Of a stretch of 64,000 nucleotides of DNA, positions 42,917 through 50,048 are shown piece by piece (position 1 is the stretch's first letter; each line of letters opens with the position of its first letter). The notes under the pieces were generated by a model. The model had not been told where the DNA came from. It was given only the letters and a program-made list of their open reading frames with translations, and did no database searches. This DNA comes from Bacillota bacterium (lineage in GTDB: Bacteria > Bacillota > Clostridia > Christensenellales > Aristaeellaceae): positions 1 to 64,000 of the forward strand of contig JAEZTL010000008.1 of the NCBI GenBank assembly GCA_023421395.1. Reading direction: 5' to 3'. A program made the position numbers and the translations under genes.

Positions 42917-43854
42917 CGAACGTAAAGCGGGCGCTCCTCGGCATGGCGCGCCAGTGCTGGGAGCAGGGGCTGGCGGCGCAGGCCATGCTGGAGACGGGCG
43001 ACGAGGAGATGCTGGTTCTGATGGCGCACGACTGCGTTGTGCGCCAAAACCCCGACGGGCGGCTGGCGGATGTGGAATCGACGCCGGCGCTGGTGGATCC
43101 GGCCGTGTGCGTCGAGCCGGTGCTGGCGGCCGGCCGCTTGACCGGAGAAGCGCCGTACGCCCGCGCGGCGGCGCGGAACATCGAGTATCTATTAAGGGAA
43201 GCGCCCCGGACGACGGACGGTGCGCGCTTCCACCTCGCCGGCGGGCAAGAGGTGTGGGCCGACAGCCTGGGCATGGGACCGCATGTATTGATTCTGGCAG
43301 GGCATGTGGAGGAAGGCCTGGCCTTCTACCGCGCGGTGAAGGCGCGGCTGTACGACCCCGCCACCGGCCTCGTGCGACACAAGTGGGACGAGGCGGCGGG
43401 CCGCTTCTCCCGGGACGCGCTGTGGGGCGTGGGCAACGGCTGGGCGCTCACCGGGCTGATGCGCGCGGCCGGGGCGTTGAAGGACGCAAAGGGGGAGGCG
43501 CTGGAATTCGTTATCCGGGAATTTCACGCGCTGGCGGAGGCCATGGCCCGCTTCCAGCGCCCGGACGGCCTGTTCTGCGATTGTCTCGACGACCCCGGCA
43601 CCTATCCCGAGACGGAAAGCGCCGAAATGTTTGCATATTCGCTGTATAATATGGTATCATGGGGGATGGTTCCCGGAGATTTCCTCAAGCGCGCTGACAA
43701 TGCGCGGCGTGCGGTCCGGTCGAGGGTGGACCCGCTCGGGTTTGTGCGCGGCTGCGCAGGATCGCCGTGGTTTGAAGCGCCCGGCACGTCTGCGGAGGCC
43801 CAGGCGCACTATCTGATGATGGAGCGCGCGGCCCAACTGTGTTTGGACGGGTGA
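42913..43854 (+). CDS. GH105/GH88-like unsaturated rhamnogalacturonyl hydrolase
   Basis: 313 residues. Alpha/alpha-barrel of the GH88/GH105 type, which releases the unsaturated uronate from pectin or rhamnogalacturonan oligosaccharides by hydrating the double bond. Family marks: VWADSLGMGPHVLILAG, ALWGVGNGWALTGLMRA, DGLFCDCLDDP and PETESAEMFAYSLYNMV, matching the usual WADDLYMG and ETSGTAMFAYAL. No signal peptide, so cytosolic. Start overlaps the permease stop (ATGA). It is somewhat shorter than typical GH105 (about 350-380 residues) and lacks some of the N-terminal helices, so specificity may differ. Confidence 0.83.
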   Translation: MTNVKRALLGMARQCWEQGLAAQAMLETGDEEMLVLMAHDCVVRQNPDGRLADVESTPALVDPAVCVEPVLAAGRLTGEAPYARAAARNIEYLLREAPRTTDGARFHLAGGQEVWADSLGMGPHVLILAGHVEEGLAFYRAVKARLYDPATGLVRHKWDEAAGRFSRDALWGVGNGWALTGLMRAAGALKDAKGEALEFVIREFHALAEAMARFQRPDGLFCDCLDDPGTYPETESAEMFAYSLYNMVSWGMVPGDFLKRADNARRAVRSRVDPLGFVRGCAGSPWFEAPGTSAEAQAHYLMMERAAQLCLDG

Positions 43855-43860
43855 TGGCAC

Positions 43861-44949
43861 ATGGCAAAGAAGACGGACGGCATCAGCCTGGTACGGCATA
43901 GCACGATTTACGACGTCGCCAAGGAGGCCAAGGTCTCCCCGGCGACGGTTTCCCATGTGCTCAACGGCACCGCGCCGATCTCCGTCCCCACGCAAAAGCG
44001 CGTGTTCAAGGCGGTTCGGGAGCTGGACTACCGCCCCAACGCCAACGCGCGTTCGCTGCGCGCCTCGAAATCCCAGATCCTGGGCGTCATCGTGCAGGAC
44101 ATCGCCAGCGAGTACTACGCCCAGTGCACCGCCGGCATCCTGCAGCGCGCGCAGCAGGAGGACTTTGTCGTGCTGACCACCGACATCCACTTCTGCCCGG
44201 ACATCCTGCATAAAAGCGTCAAGGCGCTGGTGGACCGCCGGGTGGACGGGCTCCTCTTTGTCGGCGGTTCCCGGGATCAGGAGAGCATCGGGATGGCGGC
44301 CTCGGCGGGCGTGCCCATCGTCATCGGCGACCGGCACCTTGATGGCTATCCCTGCGCCGAGTTCAACAACGACGAAACCATGTACGGCCTGACTCGCGCG
44401 CTTCTCGCGGCCGGCCACCGGCGCTTCGCCTACATGGGCGAGCCGCCGGATCGCCAGCAGAACCTTGAGCGCCGCTTCGGCGGGGTGATCCGGGCGCTGG
44501 ACGAAGCCGGCGTTCCGGAGGAGGACCGGACCATCATCCTCCACCCCATGATGTACCCGGCCAAGATGAAAACCGCCTACCAGATCTTCCAGCAGCTCAT
44601 CCGGGAGACGCCCCGGCAGAAGCTGCCCGAGATCGTGCTCACCTCGAACGACATGATCGCCCAGAGCGTCATCAGCGTTGCGCTTCGGAGCGGCCTTCGC
44701 GTTCCGGACGACATCGCGGTGTTCGGGTTTGATAACATCTCCATTTCCATCTACTGTACTCCGTCGATCTCCACCGTTGTGCAGGATCCGTTCCTCCTGG
44801 GCACGACGCTTTTTGACATGCTGCTGGAGCGCATTCAGAGCGGCGAGGGGAAAAATGTCGTGCTGCCGCAGGAGATCGCCGTGCGAAGTTCCGCGCCGGT
44901 CCGGCAGGACCTGCTCCGGGCGCAGGGACTCAGGGTCTACCAGGACTGA
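43861..44949 (+). CDS. LacI-family transcriptional regulator (LacI-2)
   Basis: 362 residues. HTH STIYDVAKEAKVSPATVSHVLNGTAPI with hinge NANARSLRASKSQILGVIVQDI, then an effector domain (VDGLLFVGGSRDQES, LTSNDMIAQSVISVALRSGLRVPDDIAVFGFDN). The recognition helix (V-S-P-A-T-V-S-H) nearly equals that of LacI-1 (V-S-V-A-T-V-S-H), so both should favour similar half-sites. Last gene of the GH78/CUT2 operon; operators A and B at 37.0 kb are its likely targets. Confidence 0.92.
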   Translation: MAKKTDGISLVRHSTIYDVAKEAKVSPATVSHVLNGTAPISVPTQKRVFKAVRELDYRPNANARSLRASKSQILGVIVQDIASEYYAQCTAGILQRAQQEDFVVLTTDIHFCPDILHKSVKALVDRRVDGLLFVGGSRDQESIGMAASAGVPIVIGDRHLDGYPCAEFNNDETMYGLTRALLAAGHRRFAYMGEPPDRQQNLERRFGGVIRALDEAGVPEEDRTIILHPMMYPAKMKTAYQIFQQLIRETPRQKLPEIVLTSNDMIAQSVISVALRSGLRVPDDIAVFGFDNISISIYCTPSISTVVQDPFLLGTTLFDMLLERIQSGEGKNVVLPQEIAVRSSAPVRQDLLRAQGLRVYQD

Positions 44950-45020
44950 TGCGGAGGCGGCGCATGACTTCGCCCCGGCGTGCGCTTTTTCATGGGGCTC
45001 CACGCTGGGCGGCCGTCCTA

Positions 45021-45048
45021 TTGACATTTGAAAAAGCGCCCCTACAAT
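45021..45048 (+). promoter_or_regulatory. Promoter of rubredoxin gene
   Basis: TTGACA (45021-45026), 16 nt, TACAAT (45043-45048). The -10 box lies wholly inside the left arm of a perfect inverted repeat (45038-45063). Confidence 0.72.
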
Positions 45049-45063
45049 ATGGATTGTAGGGGC
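45038..45063. promoter_or_regulatory. Perfect palindrome over the rubredoxin -10 box
   Basis: Arms gcccctacaat (45038-45048) and attgtaggggc (45053-45063) with spacer atgg. Either a repressor operator or a hairpin at the very 5' end of the mRNA. It could also act as terminator of the LacI-2 transcript, as a short ttt follows. Confidence 0.66.
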
Positions 45064-45106
45064 TTTGACGTTTCTGACGCTACGGACGAAAAGGGAGGGC
45101 ACGGAT

Positions 45107-45283
45107 ATGAAGCGGTACGGATGCATTCCCTGCGGTTACGTATACGACCCCATGGTGGGTGAACCGGAAGGCGGAATCGCCCCGGGTACGGCTTTTGAAA
45201 ATCTTCCGAGCGGCTGGACCTGCCCGGTTTGCGGCGCGGCCAGGGACGACTTTGAACCCTATGAGGAGGAAGAGGACAAGTAG
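45107..45283 (+). CDS. Rubredoxin
   Basis: 58 residues. One-iron electron carrier: two knuckles, C-x2-C-G in YGCIPCGYVYDP and CPVCGA near the C-terminus, with the conserved PSGWTCPVCG and acidic tail. Typical of anaerobes, where rubredoxin passes electrons to oxygen- or peroxide-detoxifying enzymes. The start was set at ATG 45107 after gggagggcacggat. Single gene with its own palindromic promoter, converging on the zinc-ribbon/kinase operon with 9 nt between stops. Confidence 0.95.
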   Translation: MKRYGCIPCGYVYDPMVGEPEGGIAPGTAFENLPSGWTCPVCGAARDDFEPYEEEEDK

Positions 45284-45292
45284 AGACTCCGG

Positions 45293-45832
45293 CTATCCGC
45301 CTCGGGACGCCTTGCGGCCGTTGACCGCGAAGATGACGATGCGCGCGCCGGTGTGGATCAGCGTCAGGGCCGGCATGAAGTAGACGAGCGTGCGAGAGAG
45401 CTCGAGCCCATTGCCGGACTCGTACATGCTCACCATCAAGAGAGACAGTAAGCCGGTGAGCGCGGCGGCGCCCAGCGTGCGGCCCGCCGTCGCCATGCGC
45501 CCGCCCAGGCCCATGCTTTGAAGGCCCAGCGTGACGAAAGACGAGATTCCCGCCCACAGCCCCACGAGGACGAGGAGCGGGACGACCGGGATCGTGTTGC
45601 TCCCCATCAGCAAAACATACGCCAGGGCCGGCGTCGCCGCCAGAAAGCGCAGGTTCCGCAGATCGCGCACCTTGGGCGCGGGATCGGCCGGCGCGGCCGG
45701 CTCGGCCGGGGGCGCGTCGGGCGGCGCGGGGTCGGGTTCTGCCGCCGGGATTTCGGGCCTGGTTCGCTGACAAAGGGCGCAGGTCTTGGCGTCGTCATCG
45801 TTCAGCGTTTCACATCTTGCGCATTTCCACAT
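45293..45832 (-). CDS. Membrane protein with RanBP2/NZF-like zinc finger
   Basis: 179 residues. The N-terminus MWKCARCETLNDDDAKTCAL followed by CQ fits the RanBP2/NZF pattern W-x-C-x2-C-x3-N-x6-C-x2-C (Trp2, Cys4, Cys7, Asn11, Cys18, Cys21). A Pro/Ala-rich linker (about 28-52) follows, then about four membrane helices to the end. Last gene of the 13-gene leftward operon. The finger probably lies in the cytosol and anchors partner proteins to the membrane. Function unknown. Confidence 0.75.
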   Translation of the reverse strand: MWKCARCETLNDDDAKTCALCQRTRPEIPAAEPDPAPPDAPPAEPAAPADPAPKVRDLRNLRFLAATPALAYVLLMGSNTIPVVPLLVLVGLWAGISSFVTLGLQSMGLGGRMATAGRTLGAAALTGLLSLLMVSMYESGNGLELSRTLVYFMPALTLIHTGARIVIFAVNGRKASRGG

Positions 45833-45838
45833 GGGAAA

Positions 45839-46165
45839 TCACCTCATAAAAAGCAGAAGACACAAAATCAGGACGGCCAGCGCCGAGACGGCCGCCACGT
45901 CAAGCGCCACCAGAAGGCGCATGAGCCTGCCATAATCCGGTCCGGCCGGGCGGACGGAGGCTTCCGGCCCGGCTTCGGCCGCGCCGCCTGCCGCTGGCGC
46001 GGGTTCATTTCGGGGGCCGGCGAAGCTCAGGCCGTCGCCGATCCGCTCGTCCGCGAAACGGACGAACGCCCTGTCACCCAGCCCGGCCTGAAGGCGTGAA
46101 ACCGCGGCGCCGCACGCGGGGCACCGGCCCTCGCCCGCCTGTTTTCCGCAATTGGGGCAAATCAT
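45839..46165 (-). CDS. Zinc-ribbon protein with C-terminal membrane anchor
   Basis: 108 residues. Zinc ribbon CPNCG ... CPACG at the N-terminus, Pro/Ala/Gly-rich linker, one C-terminal membrane helix (VALDVAAVSALAVLILCLLLF). A tail-anchored layout. ATG after gaggaggacgcgcc, only 12 nt from the kinase stop. No enzymatic motif. Confidence 0.75.
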   Translation of the reverse strand: MICPNCGKQAGEGRCPACGAAVSRLQAGLGDRAFVRFADERIGDGLSFAGPRNEPAPAAGGAAEAGPEASVRPAGPDYGRLMRLLVALDVAAVSALAVLILCLLLFMR

Positions 46166-46177
46166 GGCGCGTCCTCC

Positions 46178-47161
46178 TCAGAAATCCCAGAGCGTGTGCA
46201 GGTGGCTGTTCTTGGAGTCGGCCGAGGACTCGAGTGGTTTTGGCGGCTCCGGGGGTTTTGGCGGTTCGGGGGGTGTCGGCGGCTCCTGCGGCGCTTCGCC
46301 CCGGATGGACTGGAAGATGTCCTGAAAGTCCGGCCGATCCCCGGGATCAAGGCGCAGCATGGAATCGATCAGCCCGCGGAAGGCTTCTTCCAGCGCGCCG
46401 TCCGGCACCAGTGGGCAGCCATCCAGCACGGCCTCGTAGGCATAGGCAAAGCGCGCGGGGTCAAAGTCCGGCATGCGGCCGCACAGGAACTGGTGAAACA
46501 TGAGCCCGGCTGCGAACACGTCCACCTTTCGGGTGGGCGGCTCCCCATCGCCGCGCATCGCCCGGAACATCTCCGGCGCAAGGTACACGGGATCGCCGGT
46601 AAACTCCTCGGCCTCGATCGACGCGGCCTCATCCTCGAAGAAGCTGGCGTCAAAATCGATCAGCTTCAGCGAAAAAAAGTCTTCGATGGTGGGCTTGAGC
46701 AGCACATTGCTGGGCTTTAAGTCCGCGTGGACGATGCCCATCCGCGACAAAAGCGCCATGCTGTGGGCCAGGATCAAAAGGATCAGCCGCTTTTTGTCCG
46801 GCGCCAGCCGCGAAATCTGCTCCGGGGAGGGACCAGCGCCGGTGCCGATGCGCTCGCTGGCGCAGTAGTACTTGCTGCCCTCGCGGAAGAAGTCCTCCAC
46901 CACCACGATGTTGCCGTTGGCGGAATCCCTGAGCGCCTGGTAGAGCCGGCGCTTTCTGGCCTCAAAGCCCTCGCAGAATTGGATCAGCGACGCGCGGCGC
47001 GATTCCGAGATGTCCGCAGAGGGCAGGGGATAGCGGGGCGACAGGAATTCCTTCAAAAAATACTGCCTGCCCCCGCGCACCGCGAAGCACCAGCGGGCGC
47101 TGCCGCTATTCGCGGAGGTAAAGGGTGTGCAGGGCTCGTAATCCCGGATGCGGTCGGCCAT
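46178..47161 (-). CDS. Ser/Thr protein kinase (Hanks type) with Pro-rich tail
   Basis: 327 residues. ATP-binding Lys37 (QYFLKEF), catalytic loop HADLKPSNVL (Asp147, Asn152), metal-binding IDFD (168-171, DFG variant) and YLAPE (193-197); the Gly-rich loop is poor. After residue 290 come a PPEPPKP-repeat linker and the tail NSHLHTLWDF. No membrane helix, so cytosolic. It lies beside a PP2C phosphatase and a vWA gene, the composition of TerY-P modules. ATG after gtaaaggaggccgct. The tail recurs in the four-ribbon protein of the operon. Confidence 0.9.
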   Translation of the reverse strand: MADRIRDYEPCTPFTSANSGSARWCFAVRGGRQYFLKEFLSPRYPLPSADISESRRASLIQFCEGFEARKRRLYQALRDSANGNIVVVEDFFREGSKYYCASERIGTGAGPSPEQISRLAPDKKRLILLILAHSMALLSRMGIVHADLKPSNVLLKPTIEDFFSLKLIDFDASFFEDEAASIEAEEFTGDPVYLAPEMFRAMRGDGEPPTRKVDVFAAGLMFHQFLCGRMPDFDPARFAYAYEAVLDGCPLVPDGALEEAFRGLIDSMLRLDPGDRPDFQDIFQSIRGEAPQEPPTPPEPPKPPEPPKPLESSADSKNSHLHTLWDF

Positions 47162-47172
47162 AGCGGCCTCCT

Positions 47173-48165
47173 TTACGCGTAGTAGTCGCGGCGGTAGTCC
47201 GCCCAGACGGCCTCAAGCACTGCGCGGTCCTCGGACCGGGCCGCGTCCGGAAGCAGGCGGCGGAGCGCGTCACGGCGGGGCGCGAAATCGCGCCGGAGCG
47301 CTTCGAAGTCGCTCCAGCCCAGGATTGCCATCACGAGGGTGGCGTCGTCTCCGGCCAGCGCCGCCAGCCGCCGGGCCAGCGCGTCTTCCCACGCTTTCGG
47401 GCTTTGGGCCTCTTCCAGCGCCTCCAGCAGCAGCATCTCGAATTGCATGGGCGAGGGCACGTAGCCGAAGGCGCCGTCGGTGGCGACAAAGAGGACGGCG
47501 GGGTAGGGCGCGCGAACGGCGCGCGCGCTGAGCGTGATTTCGTCGTCCGCGTTGACGCTGTTGGACAGCGGCGCGTCGGCGTAGAGGTTTTCGAAGGCGT
47601 CCGGACCGCCACGCAGCTCGTCCCGGGTCAGCTGTCTGAGCCCCGAAGGGGTCAGAAGATACCCGCGCGAATCCCCCGCCCACAGAAACAGCGCGTCGAA
47701 GCCGTCCTGGCGGGAGCAGTCCGCCAGCGCGATGGCGGCGGTGGTGGGGAAGCTGCGCACCATGCTGCCGCGAAGGGCGGATGCCTCGTTTGCGCCGCGC
47801 CTGATCCGTGTCATCTGCGCCTTGAGCACCGCGCGAACCTCCTCCAGGACCGGCGGCTCCGCCTGGGGCAGATCCTTCAGCGGTTCGCGCCGGGAGAACC
47901 AGTCCATGACCGCGGCGGCCGCCATGCGGGCGGCCACGAAGGCGCCGGTCTGCCCGTCAAAGGCACCGTAGCGCTGGGCACCCAGCCCGCCGCAGCCGTC
48001 AAACGCCGCGAGGAGCGCGTCACCCTTCCGGAGAAGGTAAGCATAGCTGTCCTCGCCCTTGCCGGGAACGGCCTCATGGGCGACCAGCAGCGCCGTGCCG
48101 GGCCCGGTCGTTCGGGCGGGAGACCTGAACGCGGGCCGGCGCGCGGCAATTCTGTTTCCATCCAT
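47173..48165 (-). CDS. PP2C-family (PPM) protein phosphatase
   Basis: 330 residues. Metal-dependent Ser/Thr phosphatase motifs: GEDS (37-40), FDGCGG (55-60), AGDSRGY (163-169), ATDGAFGY (228-235) and GDDATLV (272-278), which give all the usual Asp ligands. The start is the ATG after gaggcgcgcg, 8 nt beyond the vWA stop; longer frames run through the vWA gene. Expected to reverse the action of the neighbouring kinase. Cytosolic, no membrane segment. Confidence 0.92.
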   Translation of the reverse strand: MDGNRIAARRPAFRSPARTTGPGTALLVAHEAVPGKGEDSYAYLLRKGDALLAAFDGCGGLGAQRYGAFDGQTGAFVAARMAAAAVMDWFSRREPLKDLPQAEPPVLEEVRAVLKAQMTRIRRGANEASALRGSMVRSFPTTAAIALADCSRQDGFDALFLWAGDSRGYLLTPSGLRQLTRDELRGGPDAFENLYADAPLSNSVNADDEITLSARAVRAPYPAVLFVATDGAFGYVPSPMQFEMLLLEALEEAQSPKAWEDALARRLAALAGDDATLVMAILGWSDFEALRRDFAPRRDALRRLLPDAARSEDRAVLEAVWADYRRDYYA

Positions 48166-48173
48166 CGCGCGCC

Positions 48174-48860
48174 TCAGATCGAGTTGGCGATCGTGGCGAG
48201 GATCGCATCGTATTCGAGGTCCTTCAGGCCCTCGTTTGACGCCACGGGGGCCAGGATGACGTTGTCCCAGGTCTCCGCGATGGTCTTCCAGGGCTCCTCG
48301 TCCGGGGCGTACAGCAAAAGGCGCTTTGCGAAGCGGTTCATATGCCCGGGGTTCTGCGGATCGCCCCACCACTCGCTCAGTTCCCGGAAGGTCTTGGGCA
48401 GCACCGGAGCGTAGAACTCGGAATCGCCGCCGGTGCCCAGCGGGTGCGCGGCGGCGTCCGTCCAGAGTACGATTACGTGCCGCTTCTTCACGCTCTCCGT
48501 GCGCCATTCGGAGCGGATCGCGTAGGCCAGCGCCTCCAACCCGCTCTCGGGATAATCCCCGCCGCCGTCGGCATCGAGCAGGTCCACGGCCTCCTTGAGG
48601 GTGTCCGCCTCGGCCGGCAGCGTGAAGAATTGCGAGGCCCGCATGGCCTTGTCCTTGTCATACTGGTAGTCGCGGAAGGCGACCACGCGGACGCGCATCG
48701 CCGAGAGGGTCTTTCCCTTGGCGCTCAGCGCCCGGATGATGTCTCCGTACAGGTTGAGCGCGTTTCTTTTGACAATTTCAATCACGTGCCGCATGCTGCC
48801 GGTGGTGTCGATGCAGAATACCAGATCCACATCGTAGAGCATCTTGTTGTTCGATTCCAT
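48174..48860 (-). CDS. vWA-domain protein (TerY-like)
   Basis: 228 residues, nearly all a von Willebrand factor A domain. MIDAS motif DTTGSM (18-23), with further MIDAS and core segments GGGDYPESGLEAL (99-111) and VLWTDAAAH (131-139). No signal peptide or membrane helix. TerY-type vWA proteins are thought to present metal-dependent protein contacts for the kinase/phosphatase pair. ATG after gaaaggagcgacggc. Confidence 0.9.
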   Translation of the reverse strand: MESNNKMLYDVDLVFCIDTTGSMRHVIEIVKRNALNLYGDIIRALSAKGKTLSAMRVRVVAFRDYQYDKDKAMRASQFFTLPAEADTLKEAVDLLDADGGGDYPESGLEALAYAIRSEWRTESVKKRHVIVLWTDAAAHPLGTGGDSEFYAPVLPKTFRELSEWWGDPQNPGHMNRFAKRLLLYAPDEEPWKTIAETWDNVILAPVASNEGLKDLEYDAILATIANSI

Positions 48861-48884
48861 GCCGTCGCTCCTTTCGCTTCGCCG

Positions 48885-49499
48885 CTACAGGTCCAGCGGA
48901 TGCAGGTGTGGATTGTCGGTTTCGCCCCGGGAGAGGACGTCCGCTTCCCCCGGGTTCAGGCCGCCGGAGATGTAAACCCGGACGAGCTTGCCGCAGGAAA
49001 CGCAGGTGACGTTTTCCGGAGGGTTCATGATTCCGCAGTTTTTGCAGGGAACAAGCCCCGGCGCCGGACCGGGCTTGGGCGGCTCGGACGGCTTGGGCGG
49101 CTCGGACGGCTTGGGTGGCTCGGGCGGCTCGGGCGGCTTGGGTGGGGGCGCGACCTCGTTCACAAGCTGTCCGCACGCCTGGCAGAACCGGTCTTCTTCC
49201 GTGTTCATGGCACCGCAGTTCGCGCAGCGGACCTTGGCGGACGGCGGCGGCGGCGCGTCCATCCGGGCGCCGCAGCGCTGGCAGAACAGAAAGTCGGCCG
49301 GATTGAACGTGCCGCAGGCGGGGCAGGCGGACTCTTCCAGCTCCAGAGCGGGGTCGGCGGAAAGATCCCACCCGCAATGCTCGCAGAACCGGTAGTCCGG
49401 CGGGTTGGGCTTGCCGCATGACGGGCAGGAGACGGGCGCGTCCGCACCCCCGCCGCGGGCGAGCCGCCCGCTGATCTTCTTAAACGCATCCATGGTCAT
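48885..49499 (-). CDS. Four-zinc-ribbon protein with Pro-rich linker and HLH tail
   Basis: 204 residues. Four C-x2-C/C-x2-C ribbons: CPSCG/CEHCG, CPACG/CQRCG, CANCG/CQACG, then after a PPEPPKPSEPPKP linker CKNCG/CVSCG. Ends in NPHLHPLDL, matching the kinase tail. Likely a cytosolic adaptor or a kinase substrate. Two starts are possible, ATG 49499 and ATG 49493, both near aaggagatga. No enzyme motif. Confidence 0.78.
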   Translation of the reverse strand: MTMDAFKKISGRLARGGGADAPVSCPSCGKPNPPDYRFCEHCGWDLSADPALELEESACPACGTFNPADFLFCQRCGARMDAPPPPSAKVRCANCGAMNTEEDRFCQACGQLVNEVAPPPKPPEPPEPPKPSEPPKPSEPPKPGPAPGLVPCKNCGIMNPPENVTCVSCGKLVRVYISGGLNPGEADVLSRGETDNPHLHPLDL

Positions 49500-49557
49500 T
49501 CATCTCCTTGCGTGATGGTTGTCCGTCTTTTGAGCGGGGCGCCCTTGGCGTCTCCTT

Positions 49558-50013
49558 TCAGGCCTGTCCCCGCTTCGCCTTGACGATCGAATGGATGAAC
49601 ATCCAGATCGCGGCTGGGGGAAAGGCGAAGAACATCAAAAGCATCACGATCAGGTACCAGGCGGGCATCGCCTCGGGCCATTTTTTCACAACCGGCGGAG
49701 ATTCCGGCGGATCGCCTTCCAGAGGCTTTCCGCATTCAAGGCAGAAGGCGCTTGCCGGCGGGTTCCGGACGCCGCAGCCTGGGCAGGCGCGCGGCGCCTC
49801 CGCGGACGGCGTAAGCGCCGCGCGGCACCGCGTGCAAAACAGGCAATCCGCCGGATTCTCCTGCCCGCAGGCGGGGCAGGAGAGCGTCCCGGCCGCGGGC
49901 TTTACGGTCAGGTCGCAACCGCAGACTTCGCAGAACCGCCCGCCGGCGCGGTTCAGCGTATTGCACTTTTCACATGCCGGCGCGTATGCCGCCGGCGCCT
50001 GGAACGGATCCAT
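49558..50013 (-). CDS. Three-zinc-ribbon membrane protein
   Basis: 151 residues. Ribbons CEKCN/CEVCG, CPACG/CTRCR and CPGCG/CLECG, then a C-terminal hydrophobic segment (WYLIVMLLMFFAFPPAAIWMFI) and a basic end KAKRGQA. Ribbons probably face the cytosol. ATG after ggaggatgtctt, directly behind the DNA-translocase gene. Confidence 0.76.
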   Translation of the reverse strand: MDPFQAPAAYAPACEKCNTLNRAGGRFCEVCGCDLTVKPAAGTLSCPACGQENPADCLFCTRCRAALTPSAEAPRACPGCGVRNPPASAFCLECGKPLEGDPPESPPVVKKWPEAMPAWYLIVMLLMFFAFPPAAIWMFIHSIVKAKRGQA

Positions 50014-50048
50014 AAGACATCCTCCATGACGGGCATATCCCGCGCTTT

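Noticed and set aside
43644..43649. TATAAT inside the GH105 gene as promoter for LacI-2
   Set aside because: No -35 hexamer at suitable distance, and the gene order suggests co-transcription with the upstream operon.
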